NCBI RefSeq assembly: GCF_019891545.1
Contig: NZ_JAHDIU010000003.1
Coordinates: 62,001-126,000 of the forward strand
Origin: Flavobacterium coralii
GTDB taxonomy: Bacteria > Bacteroidota > Bacteroidia > Flavobacteriales > Flavobacteriaceae
Direction of reading: 5' to 3'
DNA length: 64,000 nt
Shown: in pieces, positions 17,356-28,040 of the stretch
Layout of the letters: each line of letters starts with the position of its first letter
Numbering within the stretch: the first letter of the stretch is position 1
Notes under the pieces: model-generated
Database searches by the model: none
What the model was told of the DNA's origin: nothing
What the model saw: only the letters and a program-made list of their open reading frames with translations
Translations under genes and position numbers: made by a program

Positions 17356-18597
17356 ATGGAGAATATCGCATTAATTGAATCGTTTTCTGAATTTAAGGAT
17401 GATAAGCTAATAGATCGCGTTACCCTTATGGCGATACTGGAAGATGTTTTCAGGAACGCCTTAAAGAAGAAATATGGTTCTGACGATAATTTTGATATTA
17501 TTATCAACCCGGATAAAGGTGATATGGAGATTTGGAGGAACCGCGTTGTGGTTGCCGATGGTGAGGTGGAAGACCCTAATCAGGAAATTTCGCTTAGCGA
17601 AGCCAGGAAAATAGAGCCCGATTTTGAAGTTGGCGAAGATGTTTCGGAAGAAGTGAAGCTTATCCAGTTGGGCCGCAGGGCTATACTTGCACTGCGCCAA
17701 AACCTTATCTCTAAGATACACGAACACGATAATACCAACTTATACAAGCAGTTTAAAGATATTATTGGTGATATTTATACCGCTGAAGTGCACCATGTTC
17801 GCCCAAAAGCTGTAATTTTGGTGGATGATGACGGAAACGAAATAGTGCTTCCTAAAGAAAAACAGATACCTTCTGATTTTTTCAGGAAAGGCGACAACGT
17901 GCGCGGCATTATAGAGAATGTAGAGCTTAAAGGCAACAAGCCGCAGATTATAATGAGCAGGACGTCTGAAAAATTCCTTGAAAAACTGTTTGAGCAGGAA
18001 ATTCCGGAAGTGTTTGACGGGCTTATAACGGTTAAGAAAGTAGTAAGGATACCGGGAGAGAAAGCAAAAGTAGCCGTAGATTCTTATGATGACAGGATAG
18101 ACCCTGTGGGTGCCTGTGTGGGTATGAAAGGATCTCGTATTCACGGTATAGTGCGCGAGCTTGGTAATGAAAACATTGATGTTATCAATTATACCAACAA
18201 TACGCAACTGTATATATCGCGCGCCCTTAGCCCTGCTAAAATATCATCTATAAAAATTGATGAAGAAAGCAAAAGGGCAGAGGTTTTCCTTAAGCTCGAA
18301 GAGGTTTCTAAAGCCATTGGCCGCGGCGGGCATAATATAAAGCTTGCAGGCCTGCTAACGGGTTATGAGCTTGATGTAATAAGGGAAGGAAGCCCTGCTG
18401 AGGAGGAAGATGTTGAACTAACAGAATTCTCTGACGAGATAGAAGGATGGATAATTGATGAGTTTGCCAAAATAGGTCTTGATACTGCCCGTAGTGTACT
18501 GAACCACGATGTTCAGGACCTTGTAAGGAGGACAGACCTTGAAGAGGAAACCATAATGGAAGTTATCAGGATTTTAAGGGAGGAGTTTGAAGAATAA
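17356..18597 (+). CDS. nusA: Transcription termination/antitermination factor NusA
   Basis: A 413-residue RNA polymerase-binding protein. The N-terminal domain (about 1-125) is followed by an S1 RNA-binding domain (about 130-200) and two KH domains (about 205-345), with GACVGMKGSRIHGIVRELGNE at the KH1 loop. It ends soon after an acidic tail and lacks the C-terminal AR1/AR2 repeats of the E. coli protein, which is usual outside Proteobacteria. It regulates pausing, termination and antitermination, and sits between rimP and infB as in most bacteria. Confidence 0.97.
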   Translation: MENIALIESFSEFKDDKLIDRVTLMAILEDVFRNALKKKYGSDDNFDIIINPDKGDMEIWRNRVVVADGEVEDPNQEISLSEARKIEPDFEVGEDVSEEVKLIQLGRRAILALRQNLISKIHEHDNTNLYKQFKDIIGDIYTAEVHHVRPKAVILVDDDGNEIVLPKEKQIPSDFFRKGDNVRGIIENVELKGNKPQIIMSRTSEKFLEKLFEQEIPEVFDGLITVKKVVRIPGEKAKVAVDSYDDRIDPVGACVGMKGSRIHGIVRELGNENIDVINYTNNTQLYISRALSPAKISSIKIDEESKRAEVFLKLEEVSKAIGRGGHNIKLAGLLTGYELDVIREGSPAEEEDVELTEFSDEIEGWIIDEFAKIGLDTARSVLNHDVQDLVRRTDLEEETIMEVIRILREEFEE

Positions 18598-18650
18598 GTT
18601 CAATAAAAGACTAAACACACAACGATAGAAGATAATATTAAAAGGATTTT

Positions 18651-21491
18651 ATGTCTGAAGAAAGAGCAATAAGAATTAATAAAGTTTTAAGGGAATTAAA
18701 TATTTCGCTGGACAGGGCTGTGGAATACCTTAAGGATAAGGGGTATTCTATAGAGGCGAGCCCTAATGCCAAGATTTCCGGTGAAGAACGCGATACCCTT
18801 TACCGTCAGTTCTCTGCTGACAAGGGTAAGAAAGAGGCTTCTCTTGAGGTGAGTGAAGAAAAGAGGAAGGAAAAAGAGGCGCTTCGTATGGAGAGGGAGC
18901 GTGAACTGGAAGAAAAAAGAAAGCAGGACGAAGAAAAGCAAAGGCAGGAAGTTATTAAAGCAAAAGCTTCACTATCGGGGCCTGTGGCTGTTGGCAAAAT
19001 AGACTTAAATCCTAAAAAAGCTCAGGAAACTTCTTCAGACGCACCTGCAGCACAAGACCAGCCTAAAGCCGAAACACCTGCCCCTGCAGAACAGCCGAAA
19101 GCTGCAGAACAGCCAAAGGCAGAAGAGCAAAAGCCTGCTATTACTCCTAAACAGGAAGAGCCTGTAAAACAGGAGCCTAAAAAAGAGGAGCCTGCTATAA
19201 AACCACAGCCAAAAATTGTAGCACAGGCACCGGAGGCCAAAAAGCAACAGGAGACGCAGCAGGAAAACCAGCAGGAAGATAAGATTGAAACACAATACCA
19301 AAAGCTTTCGGGTACTACTTTTACCGGGCAAAAGATTGACCTTTCTCAGTTTGACAGGCCTAAAAAGAAGAAAGAAGACCAAAAGCGCGATGGTAATAAA
19401 GGCAATGCAGGCAATAACCAGCAGGGCAATAATAAAAACAAAAGAAAGCGTATTACCCCTAAGCCACAGGGTCAGGGTCAGCAAGGCCAGGGCCAGCAGG
19501 GTAATAACAGACCGGGCCAGGGTAACAATAAACCGGGCGGAAATAAGTTTACAAAACGCCAGGCTATAGTTGCTAAAGTAGAGCCTACCGAAGAAGAAGT
19601 TAAAAACCAGATTCGCGAAACGCTTGAAAAGCTACAGGGTAAAACCACAAAATCTAAAGCGGCTAAATACCGTCGTGATAAGCGTGAGAGCCACCGCCAG
19701 CGTACCGATGATGAGCAGCGTATACTTACAGAAGGCAGCAAAACCCTTAAAGTTACAGAATTTGTAACAGTAGGTGAAATTGCTACCATGATGGATGTGC
19801 CTATTACCAAAGTAATATCAGTATGCATGTCTTTAGGTATCATGGTAACCATGAACCAAAGGCTTGATGCCGAAACACTAACCATTGTGGCTGATGAATT
19901 TGGCTTTGATGTTGAGTTTATAACAACTGATATTGAAGAGGCCAAAGAAGTGGTTGAAGACAGGGAGGAAGACCTTGAGCCTCGTGCACCTATAGTTACG
20001 GTTATGGGTCACGTTGACCACGGTAAAACCTCGTTACTTGACTACATTCGTGAGGAGAACGTAATTGCAGGTGAATCAGGGGGTATAACCCAGCACATTG
20101 GTGCTTATGGTGTAACGCTTGAGAACGGACAGAAAATTACATTCTTAGATACACCGGGCCACGAAGCGTTTACCGCTATGCGTGCGCGTGGTGCACAGGT
20201 AACCGACATCGCAATTATTGTTATTGCCGCGGACGATGATATAATGCCGCAGACAAAAGAAGCGATAAACCATGCACAGGCAGCAGGAGTTCCTATCATC
20301 TTTGCTATTAACAAAGTGGATAAGCCAACTGCAAACCCTGAAAAGATTAAAGAAAGGCTTGCCGGTATGAACTTACTGGTAGAAGACTGGGGCGGTAAAA
20401 TACAATCGCACGATATATCTGCAAAAACAGGTCTTGGTGTTAATGATTTGCTTGAAAAAGTATTGCTGGAAGCAGAAATACTTGACCTAAAAGCCAATCC
20501 GGAAAAACCGGCAGTTGGTACAGTTGTAGAGGCTTTCCTTGATAAAGGCCGTGGTTATGTTGCTACAGTGCTTGTACAGGGCGGTACCCTAAGGGTGGGC
20601 GACTATGTACTTGCAGGTAAGCATCACGGTAAGGTAAAAGCAATGCACGATGAGCGCGGGCACAACATTAAAGAAGCCGGCCCATCTACACCAATATCAG
20701 TACTTGGCCTTGACGGTGCCCCAACAGCGGGTGACAAGTTCAGCGTATATGAAGATGAGAAGGAAGCGAAGCAAATTGCAGCTAAGCGTACTCAGCTAAT
20801 ACGCGAACAATCGGTACGTACACAAAGGCATATTACCCTTGCCGAAATAGGCAGGAGGATTGCCCTTGGCCAGTTCAAGGAGCTTAACATTATCCTTAAA
20901 GGTGACGTGGACGGTTCAGTAGAAGCATTATCAGATTCATTCTCTAAGCTTTCTACCGAAGAGATACAGATCAACATTATTCACAAAGGTGTTGGTGCAA
21001 TAACTGAAAGTGATGTGTTGCTTGCTTCTGCATCAGATGCCATCATTATCGGCTTTAACGTTCGCCCAATGGCAAGTGCCAAATCGCTTGCTGAGAAAGA
21101 GGAAATTGACATAAGGAACTACTCTATCATCTATGATGCTATTGATGATGTTAAGGACGCTATGGAAGGTATGCTTTCGCCTGAACTTAAAGAAGAGGTT
21201 ACAGGTACTGCCGAAGTGCGTGAGATATTCAAGATTTCTAAAGTGGGAACCATTGCAGGATGTATGGTTACCGATGGTAAGATATTCAGGAACTCTAAGA
21301 TTAGGCTTATCCGTGACGGTGTGGTAATCTATACAGGTGAACTTGCCACGCTTAAACGCTTTAAAGATGACGTTAAGGAGGTTTCTAAAGGATACGATTG
21401 TGGTATGCAGATTAAGAACTATAACGACCTGCAACAGCTTGATGTAATTGAAGCATTCCAGGAAGTTGAAGTTAAGAAAACACTTAAATAA
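18651..21491 (+). CDS. infB: Translation initiation factor IF-2
   Basis: A 946-residue GTPase that brings initiator fMet-tRNA to the ribosome. Residues 1-55 form the small IF2 N-terminal domain ([19 protein letters not shown]). Residues about 60-340 are a long charged linker rich in Glu, Lys, Pro, Ala and Gln, with a Gly/Gln/Asn-rich patch near 270-300. The G domain begins at G1 GHVDHGKT (453-460), followed by DTPGHEAF (G3) and NKVDK (G4), then beta-barrel domains and the fMet-tRNA-binding C-terminus. The linker is low-complexity and explains the reverse-strand ORFs seen there. The gene starts 53 bases after nusA and ends at a strong terminator. Confidence 0.98.
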   Translation: MSEERAIRINKVLRELNISLDRAVEYLKDKGYSIEASPNAKISGEERDTLYRQFSADKGKKEASLEVSEEKRKEKEALRMERERELEEKRKQDEEKQRQEVIKAKASLSGPVAVGKIDLNPKKAQETSSDAPAAQDQPKAETPAPAEQPKAAEQPKAEEQKPAITPKQEEPVKQEPKKEEPAIKPQPKIVAQAPEAKKQQETQQENQQEDKIETQYQKLSGTTFTGQKIDLSQFDRPKKKKEDQKRDGNKGNAGNNQQGNNKNKRKRITPKPQGQGQQGQGQQGNNRPGQGNNKPGGNKFTKRQAIVAKVEPTEEEVKNQIRETLEKLQGKTTKSKAAKYRRDKRESHRQRTDDEQRILTEGSKTLKVTEFVTVGEIATMMDVPITKVISVCMSLGIMVTMNQRLDAETLTIVADEFGFDVEFITTDIEEAKEVVEDREEDLEPRAPIVTVMGHVDHGKTSLLDYIREENVIAGESGGITQHIGAYGVTLENGQKITFLDTPGHEAFTAMRARGAQVTDIAIIVIAADDDIMPQTKEAINHAQAAGVPIIFAINKVDKPTANPEKIKERLAGMNLLVEDWGGKIQSHDISAKTGLGVNDLLEKVLLEAEILDLKANPEKPAVGTVVEAFLDKGRGYVATVLVQGGTLRVGDYVLAGKHHGKVKAMHDERGHNIKEAGPSTPISVLGLDGAPTAGDKFSVYEDEKEAKQIAAKRTQLIREQSVRTQRHITLAEIGRRIALGQFKELNIILKGDVDGSVEALSDSFSKLSTEEIQINIIHKGVGAITESDVLLASASDAIIIGFNVRPMASAKSLAEKEEIDIRNYSIIYDAIDDVKDAMEGMLSPELKEEVTGTAEVREIFKISKVGTIAGCMVTDGKIFRNSKIRLIRDGVVIYTGELATLKRFKDDVKEVSKGYDCGMQIKNYNDLQQLDVIEAFQEVEVKKTLK

Positions 21492-21507
21492 GAATAAGCT
21501 ATATATA

Positions 21508-21538
21508 AAAAATGCCCGCTGAATCAGCGGGCATTTTT
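21508..21538. terminator. Bidirectional intrinsic terminator after infB
   Basis: AAAAATGCCCGCT (21508-21520) and AGCGGGCATTTTT (21526-21538) form a 13-base perfect stem with a five-base loop. T-runs on both strands fit the convergent infB and SPOR genes. Confidence 0.92.
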
Positions 21539-21556
21539 ATTTTATATTTTGACGAA

Positions 21557-21940
21557 CTACTTGTTCGGCTTTATTAATAATGCATACGGAAATTTCTCTT
21601 TTACTTTTGCAAGCATCCGCTCTGCATCAATTCGTGAGTTAAAGCTGCCCACCCATACTTTATAAGTAGGACTTTCAAAAACTATAGTGCCGTCGGTATC
21701 GCTAAATTCCCTTTTAAATTCAGAAAGCGCTTTCCTTGCTTTATCGTTTTCACCATAAAAAATCTGTATTTTATACTTATCATTTACAGTTATCGATGCA
21801 TTTACTTTCCTTTTCTCATTTAATAGCTGCACAAACTTTTCATCCTGTGTTACGGTAACATCCTGTGCGTGTATATATCCGCTTGACTTTATTAGGAAAA
21901 AAGCCACAAATAAGCATCTTCTGATTTTTAATTTTCTCAT
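21557..21940 (-). CDS. SPOR domain-containing exported protein
   Basis: A 127-residue protein from the chosen ATG at 21940. Residues 1-26 are a signal peptide (MRKLKIRRCLFVAFFLIKSS and on to HAQ). The C-terminal 70 residues are a SPOR repeat: KYKIQIFYG, then FESPTYKVWVGSFNSRIDAERMLAKVK, the typical two strand-helix units. SPOR domains bind peptidoglycan stripped of stem peptides, often at the division site. The frame runs upstream to an ATG at 21988, but a perfect -7 element at 21959-21966 lies inside that extension and supports the later start. It converges on infB. Confidence 0.85.
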   Translation of the reverse strand: MRKLKIRRCLFVAFFLIKSSGYIHAQDVTVTQDEKFVQLLNEKRKVNASITVNDKYKIQIFYGENDKARKALSEFKREFSDTDGTIVFESPTYKVWVGSFNSRIDAERMLAKVKEKFPYALLIKPNK

Positions 21941-21958
21941 AATGAATAGTGTTTGCCA

Positions 21959-21966
21959 CAAAAGTA
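21959..21966 (-). promoter_or_regulatory. -7 promoter element of the SPOR gene
   Basis: Read on the minus strand this is TACTTTTG, a full match to TAnnTTTG, 18 bases before the ATG at 21940. It decides the choice of start for this gene. Confidence 0.5.
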
Positions 21967-22042
21967 CAACATATTGTTTTACCTGCATTCTTCAGGTTTA
22001 TTTAGAATTGTTATAAATTGATTATTAACATTTATTTAAGGT

Positions 22043-22071
22043 TTGAGAATAATTCTTAAGTCGTATTTTTG
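22043..22071 (+). promoter_or_regulatory. Promoter of the act-cox respiratory operon
   Basis: TTG at 22043-22045, 18 bases, then TATTTTTG at 22064-22071. Both elements match the Bacteroidota consensus. The predicted leader before actA is about 75 bases long. Confidence 0.75.
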
Positions 22072-22152
22072 TGGGAGTTTTTAAAAAACTATAACATTTT
22101 GTTGTATATACATTAAAAACTGTACCAAAAATAGTCGATAATCATTTTTAAT

Positions 22153-23490
22153 ATGAAAAAAGTGGGTAACCATACTTCGATTTCAAGAATTATAATGTTC
22201 TGTCTGGCGTTCTCGCTGTCCTTTTCCCTTTCTGTATTTGCACAGGATGCTGCTCCTGCCGATGCGGCAGCCGCGCCTGCTGATGCTGCCGGAGCCGACG
22301 CGGGTGCGGGAGATCCTGCAAAGGGTAAAGAGTTGTTTAACACGCTTTGTGCGGCTTGTCACAAGCTTGATGCTAAAGCTACGGGTCCTGCCCTTAGAAA
22401 TGTTGCTGAAAAACATGACAGGGAGTGGCTGTATAGCTGGATAAAGAACAGTAGTGCCATGATTAAAGCAGGCGATCCTGTTGCGGTTAAGCTTTTTAAT
22501 GAAAATAACCAGGCGGTAATGACGCCGTTTCCGCAGTTGTCTAACCAGGATATAGATAATATTCTTGCTTATACTTCTCAGCCTGCTGAAGTTCCTACTA
22601 TAGCTCCGACTACTGGAGGTAGCCCGGTTGCAGCTGATAATGGTATAAACAATGTGCTTATTTTGGGTGCTCTTGTTTTAGTGCTTGTGGTGCTTATCGT
22701 GATGCTAGCACTGGTTAACAAAACCCTTAAAAGAGTTGCTGCTGCAAATGGTATTGAGGTTGAGAAGCCTGAATCGTCAGTGTCATTATGGCAGGCATAT
22801 GCTAAAAACCAGTTTCTTGTACTGGTAACTGCAATCCTGCTGCTGCTTTCTGCTTCATACTTCCTTTACGGTTACCTGATGCAGATTGGTGTTGACCAAG
22901 GGTATGAGCCGATACAGCCAATTCACTTCTCGCACAAAATACACGCCGGCGATAATGGTATAGATTGTAAATACTGCCACTCTTCTGCAAGGGTAAGCAA
23001 GCACTCTGGTATACCATCGCTTAATGTGTGTATGAACTGCCACAAAAACATTGCAGAATTCCAGGGAGATAAAGATTCAACTTATGTAGAATATTCTAAA
23101 GAATTCTACACTGCTGAGATACAAAAGTTATATGATGCAGTGGGTTGGGATAAATCTACCCAAACCTATACAGGCAAGCAAAAACCGGTAAAATGGGTAA
23201 GGATACACAATCTTCCTGACTTTGTTTACTTCAACCACGCTCAGCACGTTTCTGTAGCTGGTGTAGAGTGCCAGACATGCCACGGCCCTGTAGAGACTTT
23301 TGAAATAATGAAGCAGCATTCTTCACTTACAATGGGCTGGTGTATTAACTGCCACCGTGAAACTGACGTGAAGATAGAAGGTAATGCTTACTACGAAAAA
23401 ATCCACGACGAGCTTGCCAAAAAATATGGCGTAACCAAGCTTACAGCTGCCAATATGGGCGGAACAGAATGTGGTAAATGTCACTATTAA
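22153..23490 (+). CDS. actA: Alternative complex III subunit ActA, multihaem cytochrome c
   Basis: A 445-residue membrane-anchored multihaem cytochrome. Residues 1-30 are a signal peptide. A monohaem domain carries CAACH (66-70). Two membrane helices lie at about 168-188 and 220-242. The C-terminal domain carries CKYCH (272-276), CMNCH (293-297), CQTCH (373-377), CINCH (397-401) and CGKCH (440-444). That makes six CxxCH sites, one more than the five usually described for ActA, because of the fused N-terminal domain. The topology puts all haems in the periplasm. ActA passes electrons from the quinol side toward the oxidase. First gene of an eight-gene operon; 33 bases separate it from actB. 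Confidence 0.95.
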   Translation: MKKVGNHTSISRIIMFCLAFSLSFSLSVFAQDAAPADAAAAPADAAGADAGAGDPAKGKELFNTLCAACHKLDAKATGPALRNVAEKHDREWLYSWIKNSSAMIKAGDPVAVKLFNENNQAVMTPFPQLSNQDIDNILAYTSQPAEVPTIAPTTGGSPVAADNGINNVLILGALVLVLVVLIVMLALVNKTLKRVAAANGIEVEKPESSVSLWQAYAKNQFLVLVTAILLLLSASYFLYGYLMQIGVDQGYEPIQPIHFSHKIHAGDNGIDCKYCHSSARVSKHSGIPSLNVCMNCHKNIAEFQGDKDSTYVEYSKEFYTAEIQKLYDAVGWDKSTQTYTGKQKPVKWVRIHNLPDFVYFNHAQHVSVAGVECQTCHGPVETFEIMKQHSSLTMGWCINCHRETDVKIEGNAYYEKIHDELAKKYGVTKLTAANMGGTECGKCHY

Positions 23491-23523
23491 TCAATTTTAA
23501 AGAAGCTAATATCTATATATAAC

Positions 23524-26500
23524 ATGGCATCAAACAAAAAATACTGGCAAAGTGTTGAAGAGCTGAAAGAAAACAGTTCTATTGTTGAGACGCTAAGAAA
23601 CAATGAGTTTGTTGAGGAGATACCGACTGACGAATTTCTTGGTAACAAAGAAGCTTTGTCATCATCAGCAACAAGCCGTCGTGACTTTTTAAAATATGTA
23701 GGGTTTAGTACTGCTGCAGCTTCGCTTGCAGCGTGTGAAGGCCCTGTTATCAAATCGATTCCTTATGTTGTTCAGCCGGAAGAAATCATCCCGGGTGTAG
23801 CAGATTATTATGCTACAACAATGGCAGATGGTTTCGACTTTGCAAATATCGTTGTTAAGACCCGCGAGGGCAGGCCTATAAAAGTTGAAAACAACTACCT
23901 GGCAGGAGGCAAGATAAGGCCAAATGCAAGGGTGTATGCATCTGTACTTTCTTTATATGACAGTATGCGCCTTAAAGAACCTATGGTTAAAGGCAAGCCT
24001 GCATCATGGGAAGAGGTTGATGCCGAAGTGAAGAAAAGCCTTGACCAGGCTGCGGCTTCAGGCGGGCAGGTAGTACTTTTAACCGGTACCCTTGCAAGCC
24101 CTGCAACAGAAAAACTTATTGCTGAATTTGGTGCACGTTATGCCAACTTTAAGCATGTAATATATGACGCTGTTTCAAGCAGCGCGGCGCTTGATGCCTT
24201 CCAGTCTGTTTATGGCGAAAGGGCTCTTGCCGATTATGATTTCTCTAAATCAGACCTTATCGTTTCTGTAGGTGCCGATATACTTGGCGACTGGCAGGGC
24301 GGTGGCTGCGATACCGGATATGCCGAAGGCCGTATACCTAAAAACGGTAAAATGTCTAAACACATCCAGATGGAGGCAAATATGTCTTTATCGGGTGCTA
24401 ATGCCGATAAGCGTATCCCGATGACGGTAACTGAGCAGAAGTATGCGCTTGTTGAGCTTTATAATGCAATTACAGGTTCTTCGGTTAGCACACCGGCATT
24501 TGCTGCAAAAGCAGAAGTTGCAAAAGCTGCACAGCAGCTTAAATCGGCTGGTTCTCGCGGTGTAGTTGTTACAGGTTTAGATGATACTGATGCACAATTA
24601 TTAGTGCTTGCCATTAATAACGCACTTCAGTCTGCCGCATTTAACCCTGCAGGTGCCCGCCTTGTTAGAAAAGGTGATGCAAAAGCAGTTGCGCAGCTTA
24701 TAAATGATATGAGGGCCGGATCGGTTCACACGCTTATTACAAGCGGTGTTAACCCGATGTACACACTTGCTGACAGTGCTGCATTTGCAGATGGCCTTAA
24801 AAAAGTTAAAATGTCGGTAGCCTTCACTATGAAAGAAGATGAAACAGCTACCCTTACCACTATAGCGGCTGCAGCCCCTCATTACCTTGAGTCATGGGGA
24901 GATGTAAGCATAGCAAAAGGTTACTACAGCATCATCCAGCCTACAATCCGTCCGTTGTTTAAAACAAGGCAGCTTCAGGATTCGTTACTTGCATGGATGG
25001 GTAACTCACAATCTTTCTACGATTACCTAAAAGCTACTGCTCCTGCTTATGCAGCAGGCAAAACCTGGAACCAACTGGTTCATGACGGTGTTGCTGTAGC
25101 TGAAACTATAGCTCCTGCAGTTGCCAATGGCGCTGACTTTAGCGGTGCGGCTTCTAAGCTTGCTCAGGCTAAAAAGGCAGGTGAACTTGAGCTTGTACTT
25201 TATACTAAAACAGGTATGGGCGATGGCCAGCAGGCTAATAACCCATGGCTGCAGGAATTCCCGGACCCAATCACAAGGGTGTCGTGGGATAATTACCTTA
25301 CCGTTTCGAGGGCAGATGCCGACAGGCTTGGCCTTGAAAACTATAACGTGGCAAACGGCGGACTTAACGGAAGCTGTGTTACGATAGAAGTTAACGGTAA
25401 AAAACTTGAAAAAGTTCCTGTAATAATACAGCCGGGCCAGGCTAAAGGAACAGTAGGCCTTGCTTTTGGTTACGGGCGTAAAGAGGCTATGAAGCCTGAA
25501 ATGGTGGTAGGTGTAAATGCTTATACACTATATAATAACTTTAATACTGTTCAGCCCGCTAAAATCACTAAAGAAAGCGGCGACCATGAATTTGCCTGTA
25601 TACAGTTACAAAAAACACTGATGGGCAGGGGTGACATTATTAAAGAAACAACCCTTAAAGATTATAATACTAAAGATGCTGCTGAATGGAATGAAGTTCC
25701 GGTAGTATCATTAGACCATAAAGAAGTACCTGCTGCTACTGTAGACCTTTGGGAATCTTTTGACAGGACAGTAGGACACCACTTTAACCTTTCGGTAGAC
25801 CTTAACGCCTGTACAGGTTGTGGCGCGTGCGTTATTGCCTGCCACGCCGAAAACAACGTTCCTGTTGTTGGTAAGAGCGAAGTAAGGAGAAGCCGCGATA
25901 TGCACTGGCTGCGTATTGACAGGTATTACTCATCTGAAGATACATTTGCAGGTGATGTTGAAACTAAAGAAGCTGCAAACGGTTTATTTGACTCTATTGA
26001 GACTTTCAGGGAAATGGAAGACCCGGCAGAGAATCCGCAGGTAGCATTCCAGCCTGTATTCTGCCAGCACTGTAACCATGCGCCTTGCGAAACGGTATGT
26101 CCGGTTGCGGCAACATCTCACGGCCGCCAAGGGCAAAACCACATGGCTTATAACCGTTGTGTGGGCACCCGTTACTGTGCAAACAACTGCCCTTATAAAG
26201 TGCGTCGTTTCAACTGGTTCTTATACAGCAAGAACGAGGAGTTTGACTACCACATGAACGATGATCTTGGCCGTATGGTACTTAACCCTGATGTAAACGT
26301 ACGCTCGAGGGGTGTTATGGAAAAATGTTCTTTCTGTATCCAGATGACACAGGCTACCATACTTAACGCTAAGCGCGAAGGCCGCCCGGTAAGGAAAGAT
26401 GAGTTCTATACAGCATGTTCTGAGGCTTGTGGCTCCGGTGCAATGGTGTTTGGCGATATCAACAACCAGGAAGATACAGTTGCACAGCTTCAGGAAAGCG

Positions 26501-26577
26501 ACAGGATGTATCACCTGCTGGAGCATATTGGCACTAAGCCTAATGTATTCTATCACGTTAAAGTGAGGAACACCTAA
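23524..26577 (+). CDS. actB: Alternative complex III subunit ActB, Fe-S protein with molybdopterin-enzyme-like domain
   Basis: A 1017-residue periplasmic subunit. A Tat motif SRRDFLK (51-57) is followed by a hydrophobic stretch and a lipobox ending at Cys71 (SLAAC), so it is probably a Tat-exported lipoprotein. Residues about 80-700 resemble molybdopterin oxidoreductases but serve as scaffold in this family. The C-terminal 270 residues are an FrdB/NrfC-like domain with four cysteine groups: CTGCGACVIAC, CQHCNHAPCETVC, CVGTRYCANNC and CSFC with a later Cys pair. These hold Fe-S clusters that carry electrons from menaquinol to the haems of ActA. The Tat motif lies about 50 residues in, a normal feature of ActB. 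Confidence 0.96.
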   Translation: MASNKKYWQSVEELKENSSIVETLRNNEFVEEIPTDEFLGNKEALSSSATSRRDFLKYVGFSTAAASLAACEGPVIKSIPYVVQPEEIIPGVADYYATTMADGFDFANIVVKTREGRPIKVENNYLAGGKIRPNARVYASVLSLYDSMRLKEPMVKGKPASWEEVDAEVKKSLDQAAASGGQVVLLTGTLASPATEKLIAEFGARYANFKHVIYDAVSSSAALDAFQSVYGERALADYDFSKSDLIVSVGADILGDWQGGGCDTGYAEGRIPKNGKMSKHIQMEANMSLSGANADKRIPMTVTEQKYALVELYNAITGSSVSTPAFAAKAEVAKAAQQLKSAGSRGVVVTGLDDTDAQLLVLAINNALQSAAFNPAGARLVRKGDAKAVAQLINDMRAGSVHTLITSGVNPMYTLADSAAFADGLKKVKMSVAFTMKEDETATLTTIAAAAPHYLESWGDVSIAKGYYSIIQPTIRPLFKTRQLQDSLLAWMGNSQSFYDYLKATAPAYAAGKTWNQLVHDGVAVAETIAPAVANGADFSGAASKLAQAKKAGELELVLYTKTGMGDGQQANNPWLQEFPDPITRVSWDNYLTVSRADADRLGLENYNVANGGLNGSCVTIEVNGKKLEKVPVIIQPGQAKGTVGLAFGYGRKEAMKPEMVVGVNAYTLYNNFNTVQPAKITKESGDHEFACIQLQKTLMGRGDIIKETTLKDYNTKDAAEWNEVPVVSLDHKEVPAATVDLWESFDRTVGHHFNLSVDLNACTGCGACVIACHAENNVPVVGKSEVRRSRDMHWLRIDRYYSSEDTFAGDVETKEAANGLFDSIETFREMEDPAENPQVAFQPVFCQHCNHAPCETVCPVAATSHGRQGQNHMAYNRCVGTRYCANNCPYKVRRFNWFLYSKNEEFDYHMNDDLGRMVLNPDVNVRSRGVMEKCSFCIQMTQATILNAKREGRPVRKDEFYTACSEACGSGAMVFGDINNQEDTVAQLQESDRMYHLLEHIGTKPNVFYHVKVRNT

Positions 26578-26612
26578 TCAATAGTTATTAATTAAGAAAC
26601 ATTATAAAGGAT

Positions 26613-28034
26613 ATGTCGTCTCATTACGAAGCACCCATTAGAAAACCTTTAATTATAGGTGACAAAAATTATCACGATGTAACAGTTGATGTTGCAAGGC
26701 CGGTGGAAGGCAGGGCCAACAAGCAATGGTGGATAGCATTTTCCATTGCTCTTGCCGCTTTCCTTTGGGGTGTAGGTTGCGTTGCTTATACAGTAGGAAC
26801 CGGTATCGGTACATGGGGATCTAATAAAACAATAGGCTGGGCTTGGGATATTACCAACTTCGTTTGGTGGGTAGGTATCGGTCACGCCGGTACACTTATC
26901 TCTGCGGTACTGCTTTTATTCCGCCAAAAGTGGAGGATGGCCATCAACAGGTCGGCCGAAGCGATGACCATTTTCTCGGTAATACAGGCAGCTATGTTCC
27001 CTGTATTCCACATGGGCCGCCCTTGGCTTGCATACTGGGTAATGCCAATACCAAACCAGTTCGGTTCACTTTGGGTTAACTTCAACTCCCCGCTACTTTG
27101 GGACGTATTTGCAATCTCTACTTACCTTTCGGTATCACTTGTTTTCTGGTGGACAGGTTTATTGCCTGACTTTGCAATGCTTCGCGACAGGGCTATAACG
27201 CCTTTCACAAAAAGAATATATTCAACTCTAAGTTTCGGATGGAGCGGCCGTGCTAAAGACTGGCAGCGTTTTGAAGAGGTGTCTCTTGTACTTGCCGGCC
27301 TTGCTACGCCACTTGTACTTTCGGTTCACACCATCGTATCATTCGACTTTGCCACATCGGTTATACCGGGCTGGCACACAACCATCCTTCCTCCATACTT
27401 CGTTGCGGGTGCAATTTTCTCAGGATTTGCAATGGTAAACACACTTCTTATCATTATGAGGAAAGTGTCTAACCTTGAGGCTTATATTACCATACAGCAT
27501 ATTGAACTTATGAACATCATTATCATGATTACAGGTTCGATAGTAGGTATAGCTTATATAACAGAGTTATTTATTGCATGGTATTCAGGGGTAGAGTATG
27601 AGCAGTATGCCTTCCTTAACAGGGCAACAGGTCCTTACTGGTGGTCTTACCTGCTGATGATGACGTGTAACGTGGTATCTCCACAGGTAATGTGGGTTAA
27701 GAAGATCCGTACCAGCATCATGGCATCCTTTATAATCTCTATTGTGGTAAACATAGGTATGTGGTTCGAGCGTTTCGTGATTATCGTAACATCGCTTCAC
27801 AGGGATTACCTTCCATCTTCATGGACTATGTTCCAGCCAACATTTGTAGATGCAGGTTTCTACATCGGTACAATAGGTTTCTTTTTTGTACTATTCCTGC
27901 TGTACTCAAGAAGTTTCCCTGTAATTGCACAGGCAGAGGTTAAATCGATCATGAAAACGTCAAGCGAGAAATATAAAAAGCTTCACGAGCAACACGGTCA
28001 CGACAATCATTCACATTCAGAACATAATCATTAA
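26613..28034 (+). CDS. actC: Alternative complex III subunit ActC, NrfD/PsrC-type membrane protein
   Basis: A 473-residue inner-membrane protein with about ten hydrophobic helices, beginning near residue 42. It belongs to the NrfD/PsrC family and is the likely menaquinol-oxidising subunit next to ActB. Conserved helix motifs seen include GIGHAGTLISAVL, PVFHMGRPW and FGSLWVNFNSPLLWD. The C-terminal tail is cytoplasmic and ends in a His-rich run (HEQHGHDNHSHSEHNH). It lies 35 bases after actB and six bases before actD. Confidence 0.96.
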   Translation: MSSHYEAPIRKPLIIGDKNYHDVTVDVARPVEGRANKQWWIAFSIALAAFLWGVGCVAYTVGTGIGTWGSNKTIGWAWDITNFVWWVGIGHAGTLISAVLLLFRQKWRMAINRSAEAMTIFSVIQAAMFPVFHMGRPWLAYWVMPIPNQFGSLWVNFNSPLLWDVFAISTYLSVSLVFWWTGLLPDFAMLRDRAITPFTKRIYSTLSFGWSGRAKDWQRFEEVSLVLAGLATPLVLSVHTIVSFDFATSVIPGWHTTILPPYFVAGAIFSGFAMVNTLLIIMRKVSNLEAYITIQHIELMNIIIMITGSIVGIAYITELFIAWYSGVEYEQYAFLNRATGPYWWSYLLMMTCNVVSPQVMWVKKIRTSIMASFIISIVVNIGMWFERFVIIVTSLHRDYLPSSWTMFQPTFVDAGFYIGTIGFFFVLFLLYSRSFPVIAQAEVKSIMKTSSEKYKKLHEQHGHDNHSHSEHNH

Positions 28035-28040
28035 GAGGTC

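Noticed and set aside
18696-19569. Frames inside the infB linker region on both strands
   Set aside because: The linker is low-complexity and keeps alternative frames open by chance.
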